This document shows, piece by piece, positions 16,695-22,830 of a stretch of 25,728 nt of DNA. The first letter of the stretch is position 1, and each line of letters starts with the position of its first letter. The stretch covers positions 1-25,728 of the forward strand of contig WJLA01000023.1 in assembly GCA_014728765.1 (NCBI GenBank), written 5' to 3'. The translations under genes were made by a program, and so were the position numbers. The notes beneath the pieces were generated by a model that did not search any database, was not told where the DNA came from, and worked only from the letters and a program-made list of their open reading frames with translations. The DNA is from Candidatus Peregrinibacteria bacterium. Its GTDB lineage: Bacteria > Patescibacteriota > Gracilibacteria > UBA1369.

Positions 16695-17174
16695 ATGCGT
16701 ATATATATTGGTTCAGATCATGCAGGATTTCAATTGAAAAATGATATAAAAACATATTTGGAAGGAAAATATTCTTCAGATAATAGTTTTTCAATTCTTG
16801 ATTTGGGTGTTTTTACCACTGATTCTGCCGATTATCCTGATATTGCCAGAGAAGTTGGTGAAAAAGTCAGGGAGAATGAAAATGAAGATGGAGGATCTTT
16901 AGGTATTTTAATTTGTGGAAGTGGTGTCGGAATGAGTATTGCTGCCAATAAAATGAGTGGGATTAGAGCTGTATTGGCCAATAACGAAATTCAAGCCAGA
17001 CTTGCTAAAGCTCATAATAAAGCAAATGTGCTATGTTTAGGCGAAAGATTAACCGGGAAAGATTTGGCAATTGCCATTGTGGAATCTTTTTTGGAGGGTT
17101 CATTTGATGGAGCGGAAAGACATAAAAGAAGAGTTGATAAAATTAATGATATTCATAAACAATATGGTCCATGA
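16695..17174 (+). CDS. rpiB: Ribose-5-phosphate isomerase B
   Basis: This enzyme interconverts ribose-5-phosphate and ribulose-5-phosphate in the non-oxidative pentose phosphate pathway. The 159-residue protein has GSDHAGF with D8/H9, DYPDIAREV (46-54), ILICGSGVGMSIAANK with the catalytic cysteine C74, GIRAVLA, HNKANVLCLGERLTG, and a phosphate-binding RHKRRV near the C-terminus. All RpiB signatures are intact. It overlaps rpe by ATGA and is divergent from the transketolase C half. Confidence 0.97.
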   Translation: MRIYIGSDHAGFQLKNDIKTYLEGKYSSDNSFSILDLGVFTTDSADYPDIAREVGEKVRENENEDGGSLGILICGSGVGMSIAANKMSGIRAVLANNEIQARLAKAHNKANVLCLGERLTGKDLAIAIVESFLEGSFDGAERHKRRVDKINDIHKQYGP

Positions 17175-17803
17175 GAAAAATACAAGTAGCTCCTTCAATT
17201 TTGTCTGCTGATTTTGGTAAACTGTCTGAGGAAATAGCTTCAATTGAAGCATATGCTGATGCTTTGCATATTGATGTGATGGATGGGCATTTTGTTCCAA
17301 ATCTTTCTTTTGGTTATCCTGTTGCGAAATGGATAAAATCTGATTTGCCCAAAGAAGTTCATTTAATGGTCTATCATCCTGAAAATTATTATGATGTTTT
17401 TGCAAAAATGAATCCTGAAATTATTTTGATTCAAGTAGAAGCGGTACCACATTTGCATAGGCAAATTCAAAAAATAAAAGAGCTTGGAATAAAAGCGGGA
17501 GTAGTTTTGAATCCTGCAACTCCACTTTCGAGTATTGAATATGTTTTGGAAGATTTGGACAGAGTTTTGATTATGAGTGTTAATCCGGGATTTGGTGGTC
17601 AAAAGTTTATCTCAGGAGTTTTACAAAAGATTAAGAAGCTTAGAGAAATCGCTCCGGATTTGGATATTGAAGTGGATGGTGGCATAAATGAAGAAACTGC
17701 GGCTCTGTGCAAAGAAGCGGGCGCTAATATTTTTGTTGCCGGTTCATATATTTTCGGTAGTGAAAATAGAGCTAATGCTATTGCCAGTTTAAAAGGAGAG
17801 TAG
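17171..17803 (+). CDS. rpe: Ribulose-phosphate 3-epimerase
   Basis: This enzyme interconverts ribulose-5-phosphate and xylulose-5-phosphate. The 210-residue TIM-barrel protein shows PSILSADF (8-15), the metal site H33-x-D35 in HIDVMDGHFVPN, H64 in VHLMV, MSVNPGFGGQKF, and D169 in EVDGGIN. The phosphate-binding loop is FVAGSYIFG. All catalytic residues are present. Its ATG overlaps the rpiB stop (ATGA). Rpi and Rpe intact beside degraded transketolase halves raises the question of how the pathway closes. Confidence 0.97.
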   Translation: MRKIQVAPSILSADFGKLSEEIASIEAYADALHIDVMDGHFVPNLSFGYPVAKWIKSDLPKEVHLMVYHPENYYDVFAKMNPEIILIQVEAVPHLHRQIQKIKELGIKAGVVLNPATPLSSIEYVLEDLDRVLIMSVNPGFGGQKFISGVLQKIKKLREIAPDLDIEVDGGINEETAALCKEAGANIFVAGSYIFGSENRANAIASLKGE

Positions 17804-17829
17804 TATATTTCATTTCTTTAAAGTTTAAA

Positions 17830-18960
17830 ATGAATCATTTGGATTATGATAATGTTTTTGAAGAGGCATTAGTAGAAGTCAGTTCATCTAAGTGCTTAAA
17901 AAACATTAGAAATGAAATATTGCAGGTTTTTTTTGAAGATAGTTCGTCAGAAGGTGTTGTCGAATTTGATCAGAATTTGGAATATTTAGCAAAATTATCG
18001 ATAGAATTTATGAATTCTCAAAATGAGAATTATTATTTGAAAGGTTTTGATGATTTTAGTAAAAGTGATTTTTTGGAGTCAATTGAAATATCGTCTAATT
18101 ACTTGGAGTTAAGTCAATTTTTTTGGAATAAGGAAGTGCAAGCGATTATAACTGAATTGACAAGAATAATTTTGATGAACAACAAAAATGATATTAATGC
18201 CGAATTAATTCATGAATATATTTTTAAATATGTAGTTTATTTGTTTTGTAACTTTACTTTGTTTAAGCAGGGTCTAGATTTGAATATTGTTGATTTGGAA
18301 AATTTAGCTTCTCACAGGAAGATTAATGAAAATAATTATTTGGATTATGTTAAAAATAATCCTGATTTAGAAAGGATAATGTCAACGGAACAAGTTAAAG
18401 AAAGCTTATTTATGTATTTAAAAAGAACTTTTGATGAAGGGCAAAATGACGAATATGTTGTTCCACTGTCATTTATCAGAGATCTTTACAGATTAATAGA
18501 GGGAATACATTGTCTCAGCAATGAAATAGTTATTGAGGCAGTTGATATAAAAAAGCATGGTTGGGAGCTGGAATTTTTGCATAAATTCTCTACGAAAAAT
18601 CTTTATCCTCAAGTTAATGAAATTAAACATAATTTGAAGCCATTATTGTATGATTTGTTTGAAGAAACAAATATTGTTGCTGATTACGAGATTGATGAAA
18701 TCAGTTTTCAAATATTAGTCAGTCCGATGATAATCAGTGTATTGAATGTTGTTATTTGTTTAAGAAGTGGAGTTAGCCCCGCTTTATTGAATATGACAAA
18801 ATTGGAAAAATCAAAAATCGAACATACTTTACTGTCTTTGGGTAGATTGGTTGAATTATCGGATGGTTTATCGTCCGATTTGCAGATAAGGCTTAATATT
18901 AACAGTGAAACTCAAAAATTAATAGGGTTTAAACCGGAAAAAAATCCTAATCTTAACTAG
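17830..18960 (+). CDS. Hypothetical helical protein
   Basis: This is a 376-residue protein with no recognisable family. It is rich in E, N, L and I and appears largely helical, with no signal peptide. Hydrophobic stretches such as YVVYLFCNFTLF (~137-148) and VSPMIISVLNVVICL (~297-311) are interspersed with charged residues, so they are more likely core helices than membrane spans. It starts 26 nt after rpe and is probably cotranscribed. Its 3' end overlaps the convergent YibE/F-like gene by 8 bp. I see no similarity to the other unknown acidic protein at 5959. Confidence 0.72.
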   Translation: MNHLDYDNVFEEALVEVSSSKCLKNIRNEILQVFFEDSSSEGVVEFDQNLEYLAKLSIEFMNSQNENYYLKGFDDFSKSDFLESIEISSNYLELSQFFWNKEVQAIITELTRIILMNNKNDINAELIHEYIFKYVVYLFCNFTLFKQGLDLNIVDLENLASHRKINENNYLDYVKNNPDLERIMSTEQVKESLFMYLKRTFDEGQNDEYVVPLSFIRDLYRLIEGIHCLSNEIVIEAVDIKKHGWELEFLHKFSTKNLYPQVNEIKHNLKPLLYDLFEETNIVADYEIDEISFQILVSPMIISVLNVVICLRSGVSPALLNMTKLEKSKIEHTLLSLGRLVELSDGLSSDLQIRLNINSETQKLIGFKPEKNPNLN

Positions 18961-19993
18961 AGCTGTTTTTTAGCATTTTGGATGCTATCCAGGTTGAAAT
19001 CGGTACTGAAATGATTAAACCGATACTGGCTACGAGCATTCTAACCAATTCTTCTGTGATTACTTCTATGTTGATTAAGTTGTTGAGTTGGCTAAGATCT
19101 TGTGAAAGTAAAATGAATAAAGGAAGTGCGGCACTGGCATAAACCAAAATGAGCGTGTTGATCATTGAGCTGATATGGTCTCTCCCTATTCGCATAGCGG
19201 ATTTGTAGATTTCATGATGGGGTTTTCCTGAGTTATATAATTCTTGAACAATTGAAGCTTGGGTTATGCTGATATCGTCAAGAACTCCGATCATACCTAG
19301 CAAGATGGCGCCGATTAGCAAGCCTTTAAGATTGTTGATGTCTGCAAAATTCTGAGTTAACCAAAACACTTCGTCGGATGAATTTCCTGTGAGTCTGGTC
19401 CATTCAACAAAAAAGCTGGCTAACAAGATTGTCAGTGTCAGTGAGATCAAAGTTCCAAAAACTGCTGCCGTGGTTTGTTTTTTGAAACCATGAGTTAAAT
19501 AAAATCCGAATGGGATGATAATTATTGCTGTGATGATAGAAATGATGATTGGATCATTTCCAGCAGCGATCTGAGCTATTGTGAAATTGAATAGAATATA
19601 AAATGAACCTATTAAAGTAAGAATTGAGAAAAATCCTTTTTTTCTTCCTATAAGAATCGACAGAGCAATGAATATTCCAAATAAAACATAAATTTGTGTG
19701 TTTCTGGCATAATCAATGGGATTGTAGTTATTGTTTTCATCGGTTTTATAATTTTCTATGATGATTCGATCACCAGGCTCCAAGTCTTTTCTGATTTCTT
19801 CTTTTAAATTGACCGTTGGAAGTTCAAGTTGTGGTTCAACGGTTAAATCCGTGTCCGGATTGACAAGTACAGTTTCTTCATTAACTTGAATAACTTCTGC
19901 CTGAAAGATTTGATAATCCGTGTTTTGTGCCGAAGTTAAATTAGGAAGTGAAATCGCCAATATTGCGACTACTGAGAATAATAATTTTTTCAT
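18953..19993 (-). CDS. YibE/F-like multipass membrane protein
   Basis: This is a protein of about 346 residues with a signal peptide (MKKLLFSVVAILAISL, cleavage near TSAQ). A small extracytoplasmic beta domain of about 80 residues follows (EVIQVNEETVLVN, DLEPGDRIIIENY), then about seven membrane helices. The helices carry IALSILIGRKKGFFSILTL, LLGMIGVLDDISITQASIV and MRIGRDHISSMINTLILVYAS, the hallmarks of the YibE/F family. The ATG at 19993 is preferred over the one 17 codons upstream because it begins a textbook signal peptide. The family's function is not established; a transport role is often assumed. It diverges from a lipoprotein gene 53 bp away. Confidence 0.88.
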   Translation of the reverse strand: MKKLLFSVVAILAISLPNLTSAQNTDYQIFQAEVIQVNEETVLVNPDTDLTVEPQLELPTVNLKEEIRKDLEPGDRIIIENYKTDENNNYNPIDYARNTQIYVLFGIFIALSILIGRKKGFFSILTLIGSFYILFNFTIAQIAAGNDPIIISIITAIIIIPFGFYLTHGFKKQTTAAVFGTLISLTLTILLASFFVEWTRLTGNSSDEVFWLTQNFADINNLKGLLIGAILLGMIGVLDDISITQASIVQELYNSGKPHHEIYKSAMRIGRDHISSMINTLILVYASAALPLFILLSQDLSQLNNLINIEVITEELVRMLVASIGLIISVPISTWIASKMLKNSSS

Positions 19994-20046
19994 GGTAATT
20001 TTTTGGTTTGAGCGTAAAATATAGAAAAAATAAAAACTTATCAATC

Positions 20047-20439
20047 ATGAAAAAAATATTTTTAATATTATTATCTTTGTTGCTTGGTGGTTGTATGTTT
20101 CAGTTTTCAGGAGGTTTGATTGGAGGAGAGGATTGTGCGGATTTGGTCGAACTTGAATTGGGCAGAGATGTCGAATCTGAAGATGGTGCAAGTGGATTTG
20201 ATTTAAAAGGTGTTTATTACAGCGAGAAACTTGATAGTTGTGTATCGGTTTGGACTTCACAGGTTTCTGATGGAGTAAATCAAGCGACTGTTAAATATTT
20301 CGATGTGGAGGCAAACACATTGATTGATGAATTTGTAGTAGAAGCCGGTCGAGTTTATGAGGAGCTGAAAGCGCGTGATGTGCTTTCTGATTTTGCTGAT
20401 GAGCTTCGTACATTATTAAATACTGAAGTGGAAGTATAG
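20047..20439 (+). CDS. Small lipoprotein of unknown function
   Basis: This is a 130-residue protein starting MKKIFLILLSLLLGGC, a lipoprotein signal with C16 as the lipid-modified residue. I place the start at 20047 rather than at the in-frame ATG 13 codons upstream, which would put polar residues before the signal. The mature part is acidic, with a cysteine pair (DCADL and DSCVSVW, about 34 residues apart) that could form a disulfide. Codon and residue use is protein-like; no family is recognised. Confidence 0.75.
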   Translation: MKKIFLILLSLLLGGCMFQFSGGLIGGEDCADLVELELGRDVESEDGASGFDLKGVYYSEKLDSCVSVWTSQVSDGVNQATVKYFDVEANTLIDEFVVEAGRVYEELKARDVLSDFADELRTLLNTEVEV

Positions 20440-20506
20440 ATAGTTAGAAATGATTTAAGTGTAAAATAGCAATTTAAATTATTGAACAGGTTTATTGTGA
20501 TTTTTT

Positions 20507-20534
20507 TTGCAATCTGTTTTTTTTCGAGTATATT
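20507..20534 (+). promoter_or_regulatory. Putative promoter of the tRNA-Arg transcript
   Basis: TTGCAA (20507-20512) and TATATT (20529-20534) are separated by 16 bp. A start near 20541 would place both the partial tRNA copy and the intact tRNA on one transcript. Confidence 0.4.
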
Positions 20535-20569
20535 AAGCAGGCAAAATTGAGGGAAGCAAAAAAGTGAGA

Positions 20570-20664
20570 ATTAGAGAGAGTGTGAAAAATGCACCCGTAG
20601 CTTAAGCTGGCCAAGGCCTCGGATGAGGCCAAAAAAGAAATAGGGCAGAATGCTCTACCAGCAT
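20570..20664 (+). pseudogene. tRNA-Arg 5' fragment and flank, duplicated and degenerate
   Basis: Positions 20570-20602 repeat 20698-20730 with one mismatch, covering the immediate upstream flank plus the tRNA-Arg acceptor and start of the D-stem. Similarity decays through the D-loop (AAGCTGG versus CAGCTGG). What follows is not a tRNA: a GGCCTC/GAGGCC hairpin (20615-20630), then an ATGCT/AGCAT hairpin (20650-20664) whose sequence resembles the tRNA D-arm/anticodon boundary in both orientations. There is no T-arm or CCA end, so it cannot make a tRNA. Confidence 0.65.
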
Positions 20665-20718
20665 CGGCAGGGATGTGAATAAAGAGAAAAAGAGGGGATT
20701 AGTGAGAGTGTGAAAAAT

Positions 20719-20795
20719 GCACCCGTAGCTCAGCTGGATAGAGCATCGGCTTGCGGAGCCGGGGGTCGTAGGTTCGAATCCTGCCGGGTGCACCA
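20719..20795 (+). tRNA. tRNA-Arg, anticodon GCG
   Basis: A full 77-nt cloverleaf is present. The acceptor GCACCCG/CGGGTGC is perfect. The D-stem is GCTC/GAGC and the D-loop contains AGCTGGATA. The anticodon stem TCGGC/GCCGG has one T-G pair at its end, with loop TTGCGGA giving anticodon GCG at 20753-20755 (reads CGC). The T-stem is GTAGG/CCTGC with loop TTCGAAT, the discriminator is A, and CCA is encoded. A20 in the D-loop and C35 agree with bacterial arginine identity. Most bacteria decode CGN with an A34 tRNA edited to inosine by TadA; G34 here is unusual. Confidence 0.95.
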
Positions 20796-20797
20796 TA

Positions 20798-20833
20798 AAA
20801 AAATAATATGCCATTCGGCATAGTATTTTTTTA
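20798..20833 (+). terminator. Terminator after tRNA-Arg, possibly bidirectional
   Basis: The hairpin TATGCC/GGCATA has loop ATTC and is extended, after one A-G mismatch, by an A-tract pairing with the run of seven Ts at 20826-20832. It begins three bases after the CCA. The symmetrical A/T flanks would allow function on either strand. Confidence 0.8.
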
Positions 20834-20848
20834 AGTTCGATGGGATGA

Positions 20849-21072
20849 GAACCGTAGATTGCGAAGCAATCAGGTTCGTGCAAGCAATGAGCGAGAAAGA
20901 AAAAGTCTGCCTGGGCAGACTTTTATTTGTGAGCGAAGCAGCGTAGCCGTCGCGAGGCGACTATCCTGCCGGGTGCACCATACGCAAATTGCCATGCGCA
21001 GCATGGATAGCAATTTGTGCTTCCTATTAGTGCGTAAGTACCATAGTCCAATCCGCGAAGCTTGAATTGGAC
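20849..21072. repeat. Dense hairpin cluster with GCGAAGC loops
   Basis: Five inverted repeats lie in 224 bp. They are GAACC/GGTTC enclosing GATTGC-GAA-GCAATC (20849-20877), a perfect 11-bp palindrome AAAAGTCTGCC/GGCAGACTTTT (20901-20924), and GTCGC/GCGAC (20949-20961). The other two are CGCAAATTGC/GCAATTTGTG with inner CATGC/GCATG (20983-21019) and GTCCAAT/ATTGGAC (21046-21072). The heptamer GCGAAGC occurs three times, at 20861, 20933 and 21055. That DNA sequence is known to form an exceptionally stable mini-hairpin. The cluster codes for no convincing protein. Confidence 0.8.
20963..20982 (+). repeat. Exact 20-bp copy of the tRNA-Arg 3' end (att-like)
   Basis: This segment is identical to 20778-20797, which covers the T-arm 3' strand, acceptor 3' strand, CCA and two flanking bases. 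A tRNA 3'-end duplication of this kind is the usual trace of site-specific integration. Only 165 bp now separate the copies and no integrase gene is present in the window. Confidence 0.8.
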
Positions 21073-21158
21073 CAATATATTAATGTGGTTGAGCTTTGAA
21101 AAATTTATAATTTTTTAATTATTAGATAATATAATTTGATCAGAGCTATTAGCTAGTA

Positions 21159-21212
21159 TTGACTTTGTCATTACGTTTTGTTTATAATTTGTAATGAATA
21201 TGTAATTACAAA
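21159..21212 (+). promoter_or_regulatory. Promoter and operator of the DinJ/RelB-type toxin-antitoxin operon
   Basis: TTGACT (21159-21164) and TATAAT (21183-21188) are 18 bp apart. Overlapping the end of the -10 is an inverted repeat TTTGTAAT / ATTACAAA (21188-21195 and 21205-21212) with a 9-bp spacer, directly before the ATG at 21215. This is where an autoregulatory antitoxin would bind. Confidence 0.75.
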
Positions 21213-21214
21213 AT

Positions 21215-21493
21215 ATGTCTCACATTCAAATCAGAATTGATCAAAAAACCAAGGAAGCTGCCAGAAAGGAGCTAAAAAAGCTTGGTCTTGATATGTCTTC
21301 TGCAGTGAAGCTTTACCTGCATCAGATTATTATTCACAAGGGTATTCCTTTCAGAATTGTTACTGAGAATGGTCTGACTCCAGCAGAAGAGAAGGCAATT
21401 CTAAAAGCATCAAAGGAGGCGAAAAATGGTAAAAATGTGACAAGAGTAATGGGAGTCGATGAGGCTCTTGAATATCTTGATAATTTGAAATGA
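21215..21493 (+). CDS. Antitoxin, DinJ/RelB family
   Basis: This 92-residue antitoxin starts with HIQIRIDQKTKEAA and KELKKLGLDMSSAVKLYL, the ribbon-helix-helix DNA-binding region of DinJ/RelB. The family segment HKGIPFRI follows, then a charged helical C-terminus (LTPAEEKAIL ... EALEYLDNLK) that would wrap the toxin. It should repress its own promoter through the inverted repeat just upstream. Its stop overlaps the toxin start (ATGA). Confidence 0.92.
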   Translation: MSHIQIRIDQKTKEAARKELKKLGLDMSSAVKLYLHQIIIHKGIPFRIVTENGLTPAEEKAILKASKEAKNGKNVTRVMGVDEALEYLDNLK

Positions 21494-21750
21494 GGATTCG
21501 TTATCATAAGTCTTTTTTGAAAAGCTATAGAAAGTTAGATGTAATTACAAAAGGTAAGGTGAAAAACGCCATTGTTTTGTTTTGTCAAAATCCAAAGGAT
21601 GTACGGTTATATAACCATGGCCTAAAGGGGCGTTTGTTTGGAAAGAGGGCTATCAAGGTGACAGGAGATGTGAGGATTATATTTGAAGAATATGATGATT
21701 ATTTGGAGGTATTGTTTTTAGATGTTGGAACACATAATCAGGTTTATTGA
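21490..21750 (+). CDS. Toxin, YafQ/RelE-type mRNA interferase
   Basis: This 86-residue toxin belongs to the RelE/ParE superfamily, closest in appearance to YafQ. It has the motifs YHKSFLKSYRKL, YNHGLKGRLFGKRAIKVTGDVRIIFEEYDD, and C-terminal LDVGTHNQVY, whose histidine corresponds to the catalytic His of YafQ. YafQ cleaves mRNA on the ribosome. The arginine in GDVRIIF is conserved. It is translationally coupled to the antitoxin and ends 8 bp from the convergent acetyltransferase gene. Confidence 0.92.
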   Translation: MRIRYHKSFLKSYRKLDVITKGKVKNAIVLFCQNPKDVRLYNHGLKGRLFGKRAIKVTGDVRIIFEEYDDYLEVLFLDVGTHNQVY

Positions 21751-21758
21751 AAGAATGA

Positions 21759-22367
21759 TTATTTATCTAGCTCATACTTCCTCCAAAGGGCCGGCTTGCC
21801 GTTGTGTGTGCCGTCGTACTCTGAGGAGACTTGTTTGAATCCGAGTGATTCAAAGCTTTTGATGCTGCGGGTGTTGTCTTCCAGGATCCAGGCTTCGAGT
21901 TTGGTGAAATTGCCTTTTTCAAAAGCCCAGTTGATGACTTTTTGATTAACTGCTTTGGCTATGCCTTTGCCCCAATAGCTCGGATCTCCGATGATGATGA
22001 CCATTGTGCCGACTTTTTCTTTAGTTGATTCTTTGATTCCGCTGATGCATGGTGTGCCGATTATTTTGCCGTCGCATTCGATCATCCAGTAGAGTGAGTC
22101 TTTTTCCTCAATGATTTTTTGAATTCGTTCCAGTTCACTGTTTTGATTGATTTTTGTTTGTAGTTCGTCGGCAGAGTACTCAGAGTAATCTGCTCCCATC
22201 AATTGAGCCACCTCTGGTCTGCGCAGCCATTCAACAGATTCAGGAACATAGTTGACGCTTGGAGCTACCAGTCGGATTTGATGATTTGGATGCTCAATTT
22301 CCAATTCTTCGAAGTCGGGGTGATTTTCGAGATAGTTTTCCAAATCTGTGTTGTTTATTGTTTCCAT
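21759..22367 (-). CDS. GNAT family N-acetyltransferase
   Basis: This is a protein of about 202 residues in the GNAT fold. LYWMIECDGKIIGTPCI and VGTMVIII precede the acetyl-CoA loop (GDPSYWGKGIAKAVNQKVINWAF region), and LEAWILEDNTRSIKSFESLGFKQV is the typical C-terminal beta-alpha segment. I use the ATG at 22367 because a TGGTATAAT element ends exactly 6 nt upstream and the upstream in-frame ATG at 22436 lies inside the preceding gene. The N-terminal ~55 residues before LVAPSVNYV are extra. The substrate is unknown; the RimJ/RimL-like branch is plausible. Confidence 0.88.
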   Translation of the reverse strand: METINNTDLENYLENHPDFEELEIEHPNHQIRLVAPSVNYVPESVEWLRRPEVAQLMGADYSEYSADELQTKINQNSELERIQKIIEEKDSLYWMIECDGKIIGTPCISGIKESTKEKVGTMVIIIGDPSYWGKGIAKAVNQKVINWAFEKGNFTKLEAWILEDNTRSIKSFESLGFKQVSSEYDGTHNGKPALWRKYELDK

Positions 22368-22373
22368 CTGGTC

Positions 22374-22382
22374 ATTATACCA
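22374..22382 (-). promoter_or_regulatory. Extended -10 placed for a leaderless acetyltransferase mRNA
   Basis: On the minus strand TGGTATAAT is followed by six bases and then the ATG at 22367, so the predicted transcription start coincides with the start codon. No good -35 is visible. The same geometry precedes the ABC exporter at 25216. Confidence 0.5.
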
Positions 22383-22410
22383 AATTTTGCGGGAGTTTGG
22401 TAGGCAGTGA

Positions 22411-22821
22411 TTAGACGAATTGATCCCATGCGTCACCTTGTTTTTGGTCTCTGCAGTTTCTGAGAGCTATTTCTTTGGATATCCTTCTGATTTTTATAGT
22501 TTTTGCTTTTTTGAGGTGAGCTTTGGTGAATCTGTGAACTCCATCAAGGATGATCCATTGATTTTGATGAAAATATATTTCGATTGGATAAGAAAGATCT
22601 GTTAAAAGCACTTTTTCTGCATGCGATATTTCTTTTTCAAAGTTATCTAATAGCATTTGTGGGGAGAGGTTCCAGTCATCTGTTCCTTCTTGTTCGAGAT
22701 AGGGGATGCTAAGGTTGTTATCCAAGTCTGACAAGTTGATGGTTTCTGTGGGGATGTCTTCTTGCCAAAGTTTTTCTTCGTCTATTTTGAAGCCGATGTT
22801 GAGGATTTCTGGGAGGGGCAT
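22411..22821 (-). CDS. ParB/sulfiredoxin-fold protein
   Basis: This 136-residue protein has the core SYPIEIYFHQNQWIILDGVHRFTKAHLKKAKTI pattern (about residues 80-112). ILDGVHRFTKA matches the DGxHR element of the ParB/Srx nucleotide-binding fold found in ParB-like nucleases and small stand-alone proteins. No DNA-binding helix-turn-helix follows, so it is not a chromosome-partition ParB. It starts 9 bp after the aspS stop and probably shares the T-box-controlled transcript. Its biological role is unknown. Confidence 0.7.
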   Translation of the reverse strand: MPLPEILNIGFKIDEEKLWQEDIPTETINLSDLDNNLSIPYLEQEGTDDWNLSPQMLLDNFEKEISHAEKVLLTDLSYPIEIYFHQNQWIILDGVHRFTKAHLKKAKTIKIRRISKEIALRNCRDQKQGDAWDQFV

Positions 22822-22830
22822 AATGAGTAT

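Larger units (their letters stand above)
20440..20718. other. Intergenic region upstream of tRNA-Arg
   Basis: No protein gene is credible here. The stretch holds a weak T-rich hairpin (about 20484-20524), a promoter-like pair for the tRNA transcript, a partial copy of the tRNA 5' region, and two small hairpins (20615-20630 and 20650-20664). Confidence 0.6.

Noticed and set aside
20591..20680. A second, intron-containing tRNA
   Set aside because: Only the acceptor 5' strand and D-stem start are recognisable; there is no T-arm, acceptor 3' strand or CCA.
20602..20883. Open frame antisense to the tRNA-Arg locus
   Set aside because: It runs through the tRNA gene and hairpins in the opposite direction; the sequence is explained by RNA structure.
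20570..21072. CRISPR array
   Set aside because: The repeats are few, unequal, irregularly spaced and derived from the tRNA and hairpins; there are no cas genes.
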